Part shown: in pieces, positions 33,829 to 42,395 of the stretch
Position numbering within the stretch: the stretch's first letter is position 1
How the letters are laid out: each line of letters starts with the position of its first letter
Assembly (NCBI GenBank): GCA_003650925.1
Contig: QMSP01000009.1
Span: forward strand, 1-55,773
Source of the DNA: Thermoprotei archaeon
GTDB taxonomy: Archaea > Thermoproteota > Thermoprotei > QMSL01
Direction: 5' to 3'
Length of the DNA: 55,773 bases
The notes under the pieces: model-generated
Seen by the model: only the letters and a program-made list of their open reading frames with translations
The model's database searches: none
Told to the model about the DNA's origin: nothing
Made by a program: the position numbers and the translations under genes

Positions 33829-35352
33829 CTATGATGATACAAGTATTGGGCTAAGTTTTCTCACCAGACCTTTCAAGGGCCCTATCATGATCCCTTCAAG
33901 TAGCTGTACATCCTCCTTTTTGAGCACCTTCAAGATCCTCAAGATCAAGGCGTAAGATAGAAGGTATAAAAGTCCAAGCCCTATGAGAAGAGGTAATCTC
34001 CAGTATAGCTCCATGATCTCTATGAGCAGAGATAGAGTTAGAATGGGTGAGGTTATGAAGGCACTGAAGACTATCTTCCCGATCTCGCTTACATCAACTT
34101 CTATCCTAACCATGCGCCTTAACAATAATGTAGAGGCTATGGCTCCTGTCACTAAAGAAAGCACCCTTGCCATAGCAGCACCTTCTATGCTCAGGATAGC
34201 GATCAGGTTAAGGCTAAGAGCTAAGTCGATTACTATCACCATGATGTTAATTAACATGACGAGAAGGCTCTTCTTAAGGGTGAGTAGAGCTATTATGATC
34301 TCGGGATATATGGCTGCTAATAGTGAGAAGAAGGCCATGATTTGGAAGGGATAGATGCTTCTCTCATATCTAATGCCAAGTAGTGTCACAACCACAACAG
34401 GTGCTGTTAAAGATGAAAAAACCACTGCTGGCGTATAGGCCAGGAAGAGATACCTTATGATCTTGGATATGCCCAACTCAACGATCTCTGCATTCTTAAC
34501 GGCATAGAGCTTACTTAGGAAAGGGAAGACTATGTATGATATTATCAAGGGTATGCCCCACAATATCATGAAGGCCGTTGTGGCTACATGGTAGTAGCCT
34601 AGCTCCTCAAGCTTGAGCACCTTAAGAACAACCAGCCTATCCGCCCAGTTGGCCACTATAGCTATGATATTTGACACGTAAAGGGGTATTGAGTATGACA
34701 GAAGTGGCCTCATAGGGTGCCATAGCTTTACTGGTCTAAACTTTCTAAAGGCCACCAAGAAAAACATGGCCACTGCAGTTGCCGCTTGTATAAGCCATCC
34801 TATGGCTACGCTCAGAAGTCCTAGACCACGATACAACATCAATATTATGGAGACATAGCCGAAGCTCCAAGAGGCAATTGTGATCAGAGCCCTATACGAC
34901 CAAAGCTCCAAGGCCTGCATTATAGCATCAAGGAGAGACGATAGAGTAGAGAAGAGCATGCTTACTGAGAGAATTCTGATCAAGCCAGTATACGACTCCT
35001 TGCCTAAGAGAAGCCTAGATATATTAGGAGTCAAGATCTGGACAAGAGCGAATATGGTAAAAGCCATGACACTTACCACTACGAAGCCTGTAAAAGCTAC
35101 AGCGCCAGCCTTATCCTTCTCTCCTCTGCCTAGGTAGTGAGGAATGAAACGAACTAAGGCAAGATGTAGAGCTAGCGTAGGTGCGAAATTTAGTATTACC
35201 CATAGAAAACACAGAGCTGAGTAGACCCCCATCTCATAGGGAGGTAGCAACCTGGTAAGGCATATGAAGTATATTGCTCCTATCAAGGTTAGGACTATCT
35301 GCTGAGCATAGACTATTATGGTGCTTCTTGCAAGCCTTACCGTATGAGACAC
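33829..35352 (-). CDS. Polysaccharide flippase (Wzx/MOP superfamily)
   Basis: A 507-residue membrane protein with about 14 hydrophobic segments and the MOP-superfamily opening LARSTIIVYAQQIVLTLIGAIYF...RLLPPYEMGVYSAL. The second half repeats the pattern (VSNIIAIVANWADRLVVLKVL). It is of the polysaccharide biosynthesis type, which flips lipid-linked oligosaccharides across the membrane for N-glycans or surface polymers. The GTG start overlaps the stop of the upstream gene by one base (TAGTG), so the two are translationally coupled. Glycosyltransferases, normally clustered with flippases, are absent here. Confidence 0.85.
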   Translation of the reverse strand: MSHTVRLARSTIIVYAQQIVLTLIGAIYFICLTRLLPPYEMGVYSALCFLWVILNFAPTLALHLALVRFIPHYLGRGEKDKAGAVAFTGFVVVSVMAFTIFALVQILTPNISRLLLGKESYTGLIRILSVSMLFSTLSSLLDAIMQALELWSYRALITIASWSFGYVSIILMLYRGLGLLSVAIGWLIQAATAVAMFFLVAFRKFRPVKLWHPMRPLLSYSIPLYVSNIIAIVANWADRLVVLKVLKLEELGYYHVATTAFMILWGIPLIISYIVFPFLSKLYAVKNAEIVELGISKIIRYLFLAYTPAVVFSSLTAPVVVVTLLGIRYERSIYPFQIMAFFSLLAAIYPEIIIALLTLKKSLLVMLINIMVIVIDLALSLNLIAILSIEGAAMARVLSLVTGAIASTLLLRRMVRIEVDVSEIGKIVFSAFITSPILTLSLLIEIMELYWRLPLLIGLGLLYLLSYALILRILKVLKKEDVQLLEGIMIGPLKGLVRKLSPILVSS

Positions 35353-35672
35353 TATCCTCCACCCTGCTTCTCTTCCTTCGCTTCCTCCTTCTTGGCTTCT
35401 TTTTCAACCTCCTTCTCAAGCTCCTTAAGTTCCTTCTCTATCTCCTTCTCGATCTCCTCCAGCTTAGGTGGTGGAGGAGTTGTAGCCAAGGTATACCCTA
35501 TCCATGCCATGATTCCTAGGACTGCTCCTACGGCTATGAATGCTGTTATCTTCAATATGAGCATGGCCCACTCGCTGAGGAATACGAGCCAGGCGTAGAG
35601 AGCAATCCCCACAATGGAGCCTATTGCCATGAGCACTCCTATTATCTGATCACGTGTCAATTTGCTCACCAC
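35352..35672 (-). CDS. Small two-TM protein with acidic/basic coiled tail
   Basis: A 106-residue protein with two membrane helices (IIGVLMAIGSIVGIALYAWLVF, ITAFIAVGAVLGIMAWIGYTLA), then a proline linker and a Glu/Lys-rich coiled coil (EEIEKEIEKELKELEKEVEKEA) ending GGG. Proteins of this exact build are found in many crenarchaea and are uncharacterised. Coupled by one overlapping base to the flippase gene, it may organise or regulate it. A leader of about 30 bases and an A/T-rich stretch precede the start at 35672. Confidence 0.7.
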   Translation of the reverse strand: MVSKLTRDQIIGVLMAIGSIVGIALYAWLVFLSEWAMLILKITAFIAVGAVLGIMAWIGYTLATTPPPPKLEEIEKEIEKELKELEKEVEKEAKKEEAKEEKQGGG

Positions 35673-35841
35673 GCATTTCTAAATACGACACAATATTTTT
35701 ATGCGTTTTGATAGAGACGAAGTAGCAGTCCAAACTAAAAAGCTTAAGCACTCATCCATTGAGTTGAGCTATCTCGGTGGAATTTCACTACAAGAGATAG
35801 GCTTATTTGTAGAGTACTTTTCATAAGCTAGGGGCTAGGCT

Positions 35842-37503
35842 TTGGTGACTAGTGATGAGCTAGGATGGCTGATATTCCTCAGTCTAGCAGCTGTACTATC
35901 CTTCATATACGCCAAAAGGCGTGCTGTAGTCATACTGCCTGCTCTTATGCTAGCTTCTCTGTTATCAAGATGGCTTGGTCTTAAGCCATTTGAACCTCTA
36001 CTTCAATTCTCAAGCTTAGCAACTGCTCTTCTAGTGTTCATAGTTGGACTCGAACTTAATGTGGACTTTGTGAGAAGGGAGAAAGAGAGGATCGTCCTCA
36101 TGTCCTTCTTCGAGTTCCTCTTCATGCTGAGCATCTTCTATGTGCTTAGGAGTGTTAAGGACATACCTCTGTCCCTCGCCTTTATGGCCACTATAATAGC
36201 CTCTAATGAAGCCTTTGCTTTGGCGGCAAGTAATGATCCTGACATAAGAGCCTTAAGCATGACTATATCAGTGTTTGAGGACAGCTTTGCAGTATTCCTA
36301 TTGTCCATAGGTTTCTTCTCCTCGGCGCAGGTGTCAATAGGGGGAGAGAGTATCGAGAACTTGATGCTATTGAGCATAGCTCTTATGTTAATGCTCATAG
36401 TATTAGCCAAATTCTTCAATAAGCTTGTTAGAAGTATTGAGGATAGAAATGCCAAGATTCTACTATCCCTTCTATACCTGCTCTTTCTCATAGTCCTAGC
36501 AGACCTCATCAAGCTCCCTGAAGCTCTAGTGGTGTTCATAGGAGGGTTAGCTCTGGCTATACATGGCTTTGATGAGGAGACTACCAGAGCCTTAGAGACC
36601 TATATGTCTATTGCCCTTATGGGCTTTGTCATGTCACTTCCCTATGTAATTCAAGAAGAGCTCACCTCAGAGATCTTCATGAAAGGTCTTGCATGGGGTC
36701 TCTGCTTCTCTATAATAGCCTTCATAGTACGTTCACTCATACTCTCAGCTGCTACTTTCCTTTCAGGACTTGATTTAGGCTCTTGTCTGATCTTGTCTCT
36801 AAGCCTTGCTAATATGGGAGAGTTCGGCTTACTTGTTGTGTTTGAACTCATGAGGGAGAGGATAATACCAGCAGAGCTAGCCCTAGGAGCTATGTTTGCC
36901 TACGCCTTTAACTTAACCTTGGTCTCCCTTGTGGTGCGGAGAATGGACTACATAGTACATCTAATACGCTCAAGAACTCCTTCATGGCTAATAGTCAGGA
37001 TGAAGAGCGTAAGTGCTGAGATTGACAACTTCATAAGAATAGCTATGAAGGAGGAGAGCTTCAGAAGCTATTTGTATGAACTCGTAATCCTCGTGGCCTT
37101 CGTCTACATAATGACGGGAGTAGCGCAATGGTCCTCATGGAGTATTATGAGTTATCTGTTCTCACTCATAGTCTTCGGCGCCTTCATAGCTGCCATTTAC
37201 ATAGTTTTCCAAAGAATGAGCGAGCTGCTCCATTTCAAAGATTTTACAGGAAGGTCGTTCTTTCTTCTTATCTTAAGATATACCATGCTATATGTAATCC
37301 TTGCTCCACTCTTAGTCTCCCTTGAGAACCTGCTCAGGACGGGATCTCCTATTAAGCTATCACATCCCATTTCCCTCTTCTTTATATTCATCTCAGCTGT
37401 CCTCCTTCTGAAGGGGACCAAGCTCATAGCGTCCTACATGAGCAGTACTGTCAAACGCCGAGAAGTAAAGCGCACCGAGGAGAAGAAGCATAGAGGTGAT
37501 TGA
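35842..37503 (+). CDS. CPA2-type cation/proton antiporter
   Basis: A 553-residue membrane protein of the monovalent cation:proton antiporter-2 (KefB/NapA-like) family with 12 or more helices. Family features are LVFIVGLELNVDFVRRE after the third helix, ASNEAFALAASNDPDI in place of the usual TSTA block, EDSFAVFLLSIGF, GGLALAIHGF and LANMGEFGLLVVFEL. The C-terminal 170 residues add more helices and no NAD-binding domain. The start is TTG 35842 or GTG 35845. It overlaps the next gene's upstream region. Na+/H+ or K+/H+ exchange is likely. Confidence 0.85.
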   Translation: MVTSDELGWLIFLSLAAVLSFIYAKRRAVVILPALMLASLLSRWLGLKPFEPLLQFSSLATALLVFIVGLELNVDFVRREKERIVLMSFFEFLFMLSIFYVLRSVKDIPLSLAFMATIIASNEAFALAASNDPDIRALSMTISVFEDSFAVFLLSIGFFSSAQVSIGGESIENLMLLSIALMLMLIVLAKFFNKLVRSIEDRNAKILLSLLYLLFLIVLADLIKLPEALVVFIGGLALAIHGFDEETTRALETYMSIALMGFVMSLPYVIQEELTSEIFMKGLAWGLCFSIIAFIVRSLILSAATFLSGLDLGSCLILSLSLANMGEFGLLVVFELMRERIIPAELALGAMFAYAFNLTLVSLVVRRMDYIVHLIRSRTPSWLIVRMKSVSAEIDNFIRIAMKEESFRSYLYELVILVAFVYIMTGVAQWSSWSIMSYLFSLIVFGAFIAAIYIVFQRMSELLHFKDFTGRSFFLLILRYTMLYVILAPLLVSLENLLRTGSPIKLSHPISLFFIFISAVLLLKGTKLIASYMSSTVKRREVKRTEEKKHRGD

Positions 37504-37505
37504 CC

Positions 37506-38387
37506 ATGAAGCCTAGACACCTCTTCATGGAATGTTCCATAATGGAACTTCATAGGAGAAAGCTCATAATACTCTTGATTATCATAGTGGTTCTGCTTTA
37601 TGCTACACTCATAGAGCCTAATCTACTGTGCATAACAACACTTGAATTTTATAGCTCAAAGCTCACCACTAAGGAGCCTATTGTAATAGCCCATATAAGT
37701 GACCTTCATATAAGGCATTTTGGCGTAAGGGAAAGCAAGCTAGCTGATATCCTCAACAAGCTCAAACCAGATCTGGTCCTCATAACGGGTGATCTCATAG
37801 AGAGCGAAGGTGGTATTGCTCCTCTTGAACAATTGTTACTTAGGCTAGAAAACATGACTATCATCGTCACTTTAGGCAATTGGGACCATCGTAGTGGATG
37901 CACAGACAAGCTCTTAGATACCTTAAAGAAGTTCAATGTGATAGTTCTGAGGAATGAGAACACTCTGCTTCACGTGAAAGAGCAGAAGTTATATATCGTA
38001 GGAGTAGACGACTTCATAACTGGCCATGCTCATATTGAAAAAGCCTTTCTTAACGTCGATAGAAGATACTTTGTAGTGGCCATAATGCATTCTCCTGACC
38101 TAGTAAGCGACCTAGCTGAACATAGGCCTGATCTAATATTAGTCGGTCATACTCATGGCGGTCAAGTTTTAGGCCTTTTGATAGGACCCATACTTCGTCT
38201 CATCGCAGGAGAGCATGTATGCTTAAGTGGGCTGTATGTCGTCAAAGGTGTGCCAGTGTACGTAACTCGAGGCATAGGATGTACACTCTTCGATCTAAGA
38301 CTTCTATGCCCTCCTGAGATAGCTATAATAAGATTGATAGGCAAGAGTAGTTGTGAAGATGATGAGTGCTTCGCGGATCTGACTTGA
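37506..38387 (+). CDS. Membrane-anchored metallophosphoesterase (YkuE-like)
   Basis: A calcineurin-like phosphoesterase of about 293 residues. A hydrophobic anchor at about residues 18-37 (LIILLIIIVVLLYATLI) precedes the catalytic domain. Metal-binding motifs are IAHISDLHIR, LITGDLIE, LGNWDHR (family: GNHD/GNHE), AIMHSPD and VGHTHGGQV. The ATG at 37506 has GGTGAT 5 bases upstream and is preferred to the TTG at 37500. YkuE-type enzymes are surface-facing phosphodiesterases, proposed to act on phospholipids. It follows the antiporter gene immediately and is probably co-transcribed. Confidence 0.87.
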   Translation: MKPRHLFMECSIMELHRRKLIILLIIIVVLLYATLIEPNLLCITTLEFYSSKLTTKEPIVIAHISDLHIRHFGVRESKLADILNKLKPDLVLITGDLIESEGGIAPLEQLLLRLENMTIIVTLGNWDHRSGCTDKLLDTLKKFNVIVLRNENTLLHVKEQKLYIVGVDDFITGHAHIEKAFLNVDRRYFVVAIMHSPDLVSDLAEHRPDLILVGHTHGGQVLGLLIGPILRLIAGEHVCLSGLYVVKGVPVYVTRGIGCTLFDLRLLCPPEIAIIRLIGKSSCEDDECFADLT

Positions 38388-38539
38388 TGATGTAGACCAC
38401 CGACGCTGAGAGACAATCCCCCCTCAGATGGCATCTCATCTTGATCAATCTTGATAATATTGAACGTAAATGCATTTCAAATTCTCTGTAAGGAAAGAGA
38501 TAAGACATGGTTATGATAATCCTTCATTAGGTGTATGTG

Positions 38540-39253
38540 ATGATATACGTGGGCACGTCTGGTTGGAGCTATGATTGGAACCCTGATGGCTTCGAATGGT
38601 ATGTCAAAAATAGTGGCCTTAACACGGTAGAGCTTAATGCTAGCTTCTATCGTTTCCCCTTTCCCTCCATGGTCAAGTCATGGGCTAGAAGAACTCCTGA
38701 AGGCTTCATATGGAGTATTAAGGTCAACAGGCTCATTACTCATAGATACAGATTTTCAATTAAGGCTCTAGATGTATGGAGAAGGTTCTATACTCTTTTC
38801 AAGCCTCTTGAAAGCAAGATACGTTTCTGGCTATTTCAACTTCCTCCCTCATACAGGCCTCGAGGGAAGATGTTGGATAACTTAGAGAAGTTCATAGAAG
38901 AGGTAAACCTTGGTGAAAAATTTGTGCTTGAATGGAGAAATAAAGAATGGTTTAGGGATGAATGGATTAGATGGGCTGAAAAGCTTAAGATAACTCTTTG
39001 TAGCGTTGACGCACCTGACCTTCCTCATACCATTCTTAAGAGTAGCCGCATGGTCTATCTTAGGATGCATGGTAGAACTGTGTGGTATGCATATAGGTAT
39101 AATGAAAAGGAGCTGGAGGAGGTCGCTAAGAGGCTCATGAAAGCGGATGCTGCTGTCTATGCTGTCTATTTCAATAATAATCATGATATGCTTGACAATG
39201 CTAGGCTGATGCTAGCCATCCTCAGAGCCATGAGACTTTACCAGAACAAATAG
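38540..39253 (+). CDS. DUF72 (YecE-like) family protein
   Basis: A 237-residue DUF72 protein with a TIM-barrel-like fold. The opening YVGTSGWSYDWN and TVELNASFYRFP, then FIWSIKVNRLITH, FVLEWRNKEW and YLRMHGR, with a late YAVYFNNNHD, are the diagnostic blocks. The biochemical role of the family is not established; the conserved residues suggest a hydrolase or nucleic-acid related enzyme. AGGTG lies 6 bases before ATG 38540, preferred over GTG 38531. Its 3' end overlaps the convergent acylphosphatase gene by 16 bases. Confidence 0.87.
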   Translation: MIYVGTSGWSYDWNPDGFEWYVKNSGLNTVELNASFYRFPFPSMVKSWARRTPEGFIWSIKVNRLITHRYRFSIKALDVWRRFYTLFKPLESKIRFWLFQLPPSYRPRGKMLDNLEKFIEEVNLGEKFVLEWRNKEWFRDEWIRWAEKLKITLCSVDAPDLPHTILKSSRMVYLRMHGRTVWYAYRYNEKELEEVAKRLMKADAAVYAVYFNNNHDMLDNARLMLAILRAMRLYQNK

Positions 39254-39516
39254 AAGTCCTCATATTCCCCTTTATAGTCCTTGTAATAGACCTCCACTCT
39301 TTCAACTATAGCTGATGGAGGGCCCCGTCTAATTATATCCAAATATTGTTCAATTTTGACACGAGGGCCTTCGGCTACTATTTCTACGCTGCCATCACTA
39401 AGGTTTTTGACATAGCCTTTAAGCCCCAGCCTTCTAGCATGGTATTGAGCGAAAGCTCTGAAGCCTACTCCCTGTACTACACCATAGATCCTGACAAGCA
39501 CTCTTATCATCTCCAT
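39238..39516 (-). CDS. acyP: Acylphosphatase
   Basis: A small enzyme of about 92 residues that hydrolyses acyl phosphates such as carbamoyl or 1,3-bisphosphoglycerate phosphate. The signature GVVQGVGFRAFAQYHA contains the phosphate-binding loop and catalytic Arg; the second motif is GYVKNLSDGSVEIVAEG with the catalytic Asn. The ATG at 39516 has GGTGAT 7 bases upstream; longer starts at 39525 and 39528 overlap it. Length matches the family. Confidence 0.9.
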   Translation of the reverse strand: MEMIRVLVRIYGVVQGVGFRAFAQYHARRLGLKGYVKNLSDGSVEIVAEGPRVKIEQYLDIIRRGPPSAIVERVEVYYKDYKGEYEDFYLFW

Positions 39517-39591
39517 ATGACCCATCACCGGACGCTCTTCCTAAATGTATATTTAACAGTAAGTAATTTTTGTCTCCTTACACTCATCCTT

Positions 39592-40704
39592 ATGGACATA
39601 GGTGAAATATTGAGCAGATACTTCGAGGAGATAACAACCTATGATAAGCTTGTCGAAGCCCTTAGAGGTATGTTTCTCGATTATGCTGATAGACTTGTTG
39701 AACTTGAGGACAACTATGAGGATAAAATGAGAGGTATCCTCAACGAGATATCCTTGCTCAAGGGCACGTTCATCGACATACCCCCTTATGAGCCTAGAAG
39801 CTTCGCTGTCTTCGATGGTGCGAGCGCTACGATGGATCTTGAGGCTGGATATATAGGTGTCTATGCAGCTTTGGCCATATTGTTTCCTGGCATGAAGAGG
39901 ATCTACAGTAGAGACTCCTACGGAATAGTTCCTCAGGATCCCTCAAGGCTTAAAGAGGTCTCTGAACACCTCGTCCTCAATAGGCTTCTAGATTTGACGA
40001 GAGAAAGAAAGGTAATGGAGCTTGCAGAGCGTGTAGTCAAGGAGTACCGACCTGAGATAGTGCTCATTGATGGCTCTCTTATGCCTGTACCTCGTACTGG
40101 GCTGGAGGACAGGTCTGACTTGCTCATGAAGGAGTATGATAGATACTTCGGTTCAATATGTAGACTTCACTTTGTAGCTAGGAGCCATAAGGTGCTGTTG
40201 ATAGGGTTTGTCAAGAGAGTTAGATCCAAGCTCTTAAGGGGAGAGACTAAGAACCTTCAAGTATCTCTTCCTCCTAGGCTTGAGCGACTACTTGAAGGTC
40301 TGCCAGACCTGTACGATGTATTGATAGTTGACATGATTTTAGGACAGGGAGAATACTTCCCCAGAAGGCCAATTCTCATCAGACATAGCTCTACGGAGGA
40401 TATAAGGATTGCATCAATCTTCATAAAGCCAAGAGAGGACACCACTCCCTTCAGACTAGACATAGGAGGCGTAGCTATAGAAGAGGAGGACATCGCAATG
40501 AACCTCGTAATCAAAGCTCTAGGCTTTATAAAGAACTACATGACGAGCCTTGGCCTTCCTTACCCTATACTTAAGGTGGATGAGGAAGTCAAGCTCTCTA
40601 GAAGACTGATAAGAGAGATATATGATGACATGAGGTATCGCTATCTGCATAAAGGCAAAGGCAGAATACTATCGATAAAGACTGTGTGGGGAGAATATCT
40701 GTGA
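39592..40704 (+). CDS. nurA: NurA nuclease
   Basis: A 370-residue NurA-domain protein, a 5'-3' nuclease that works with HerA in resecting DNA ends. The metal-binding Asp is in SFAVFDGASATM, a second in EIVLIDGSL, and VLIVDMILGQGEYF and FRLDIGG lie at the positions of later catalytic residues. The family is usually 300-450 residues. ATG 39592 is chosen because a TATATTTAA box at 39548-39556 lies upstream and the longer open frame overlaps the acylphosphatase gene antisense. herA follows after 37 bases, the standard archaeal nurA-herA order. mre11 and rad50, often adjacent, are absent from the window. Confidence 0.85.
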   Translation: MDIGEILSRYFEEITTYDKLVEALRGMFLDYADRLVELEDNYEDKMRGILNEISLLKGTFIDIPPYEPRSFAVFDGASATMDLEAGYIGVYAALAILFPGMKRIYSRDSYGIVPQDPSRLKEVSEHLVLNRLLDLTRERKVMELAERVVKEYRPEIVLIDGSLMPVPRTGLEDRSDLLMKEYDRYFGSICRLHFVARSHKVLLIGFVKRVRSKLLRGETKNLQVSLPPRLERLLEGLPDLYDVLIVDMILGQGEYFPRRPILIRHSSTEDIRIASIFIKPREDTTPFRLDIGGVAIEEEDIAMNLVIKALGFIKNYMTSLGLPYPILKVDEEVKLSRRLIREIYDDMRYRYLHKGKGRILSIKTVWGEYL

Positions 40705-40741
40705 AATAGGTATTTAAGCCCCTGAAGTGCCATATGCAGTG

Positions 40742-42271
40742 ATGGAGCAGCCTGATGTTGAGTTTGAACTAGTTGGCAGAGTATATAGTGAGGATGGAGT
40801 ATACAGACCCGACCCTTTAACCTTCACTTTGCTTGAGGGAGCCAACATATCACAAGGAGAGATAGTGTGTATAAGACATCCGAGACTTGAGAATACATAT
40901 GTTTTCTATCAGGTAGTAGAGGTGCCATTAAGGAGAAAGGCTAAGGACTACGAGGAAGACCTGATAAAAACGAACAAGGTTTTTCCTGACCCAGAGAGGA
41001 ACTATCCAAGGGCATTAGCTGAGCAGATAGGCTACATAGACCCCACATCTAAGGAGCTAAGGCCTCTTCTTGAACATATAAAACCTCTAACTGAAGTGTA
41101 CAGACCCCCTCCTGAGGCTATTAAATCTCTTCTTCAGCCCGATAGAAATGGCGTGTACCTTGAGCTTGGAAGGATATATCCTCATGAAAGGCTTCCCCTA
41201 TATCTTGACCTCAGAATCCTCCTTAGACAAGGCCTTCTAATAATAGGAGGAGTAGGAACTGGAAAGACCACTACCATGATAAGCCTCTTGATAAAGTTAT
41301 TGAGAACTTGCGCTGAGAAAGGTCTACATCCCCACATCCTCATAATAGACAAAGATGGAGAGTATGGATGTTATGAGCTGGTATCCCTTGCTAGATCCAT
41401 GCTCGGCTATGAGAGGGTTGATGTAAACGATATAGTCCTTAGAAGAGCTTTCACGGATGCTGACTCTCTTCATAAGGAGTTGCTTAAGCTCATGGGGTTA
41501 CATCCTGCCAGCACCTCAGCTAGAGCTCTTCGAGCTGTAGTGGAAGAGCTTATTAGCACTATGAAGCGAGTAGAGCTCAATGTAGATCTAATCGAGAGCC
41601 TTCTCATGAAAATCTCTTCCATGAGAAGTAGGGGTGTAGGTGATTTAATGTCTAGGCTAAGGGGCCTTAAGGAGAAGTTGCCTTCCCTGCTGGGAGAAGG
41701 CGTATCACCTCTAGAGATTGTAGAGTTGCTCAAAGAGAAGACCATAGTTCATATAGACTGCTCTAATGCTAGTAGCTGGAGTGAAGTCGTATCTAAGCTG
41801 GCCGGCCTTCTGGACTACATCTATGAAGAGGCACTGAAAGATAAAAGCTTCGGTTGCCTTCTAGTGATAGATGAAGCTCACTTTTACGTACCTGAGAGAG
41901 GAACTTTTAACCCCGCTGGAGATGCACATAGAGAGATGGAGGATGTGTTAGTAGGCAAGATAGCTACAACCGGAGCTAGAAATGGCGTAGTAGTCTTCGC
42001 CACTACGCAGAGACTCAGTATTGTCAAGAAGACCTTCAGCACTCAAATAGGGCAGAACTTAATAGCTCATAAAGTTGAGGACGTAGACCTAGAAAGGCTG
42101 AAGGAGATAGCTGGCCCTACCCTAGCCGAAGTGGTTAGAATACTTCCCAGAGGATATGCCCTTGTCAAAGCCACTGCTAATCCTTTGAAAAGGCCTGTTA
42201 TTATAAGGGTTGAGAAGCTAGCCAGTCCTCTCTCAGCCATGACTACATGTCTTGACAGATGGAAAGGCTAA
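40742..42271 (+). CDS. herA: HerA DNA translocase/helicase
   Basis: A 509-residue HerA/FtsK-superfamily ATPase. The N-terminal HAS-barrel domain (about residues 5-130) precedes Walker A GGVGTGKT (169-176), the TMISLLIKLL helix, LIIDKDGEY and Walker B LLVIDEAHFYVPE, with ATTQRLS as sensor region and a C-terminal GYALVKATA. HerA hexamers power DNA-end resection with NurA. ATG 40742 is preferred to GTG 40727: TATTTAAG (40711-40718) lies about 28 bases upstream, so the message is probably leaderless. Confidence 0.9.
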   Translation: MEQPDVEFELVGRVYSEDGVYRPDPLTFTLLEGANISQGEIVCIRHPRLENTYVFYQVVEVPLRRKAKDYEEDLIKTNKVFPDPERNYPRALAEQIGYIDPTSKELRPLLEHIKPLTEVYRPPPEAIKSLLQPDRNGVYLELGRIYPHERLPLYLDLRILLRQGLLIIGGVGTGKTTTMISLLIKLLRTCAEKGLHPHILIIDKDGEYGCYELVSLARSMLGYERVDVNDIVLRRAFTDADSLHKELLKLMGLHPASTSARALRAVVEELISTMKRVELNVDLIESLLMKISSMRSRGVGDLMSRLRGLKEKLPSLLGEGVSPLEIVELLKEKTIVHIDCSNASSWSEVVSKLAGLLDYIYEEALKDKSFGCLLVIDEAHFYVPERGTFNPAGDAHREMEDVLVGKIATTGARNGVVVFATTQRLSIVKKTFSTQIGQNLIAHKVEDVDLERLKEIAGPTLAEVVRILPRGYALVKATANPLKRPVIIRVEKLASPLSAMTTCLDRWKG

Positions 42272-42395
42272 TCTCACTCTTGCAGGGCGCTAATCCCTTA
42301 CTTCTAAATGTCCGCTTTACATGACATGATATCTTGGACAAAATCCCTTTTATATCATTTCTAGGATATAACGATCTTGAAGAGGTATCGCAGTA

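Noticed and set aside
38384-38412. C/D sRNA candidate near TTGATGATG...CTGA
   Set aside because: Only one C and one D-like box; no second C'/D pair at usable distance.
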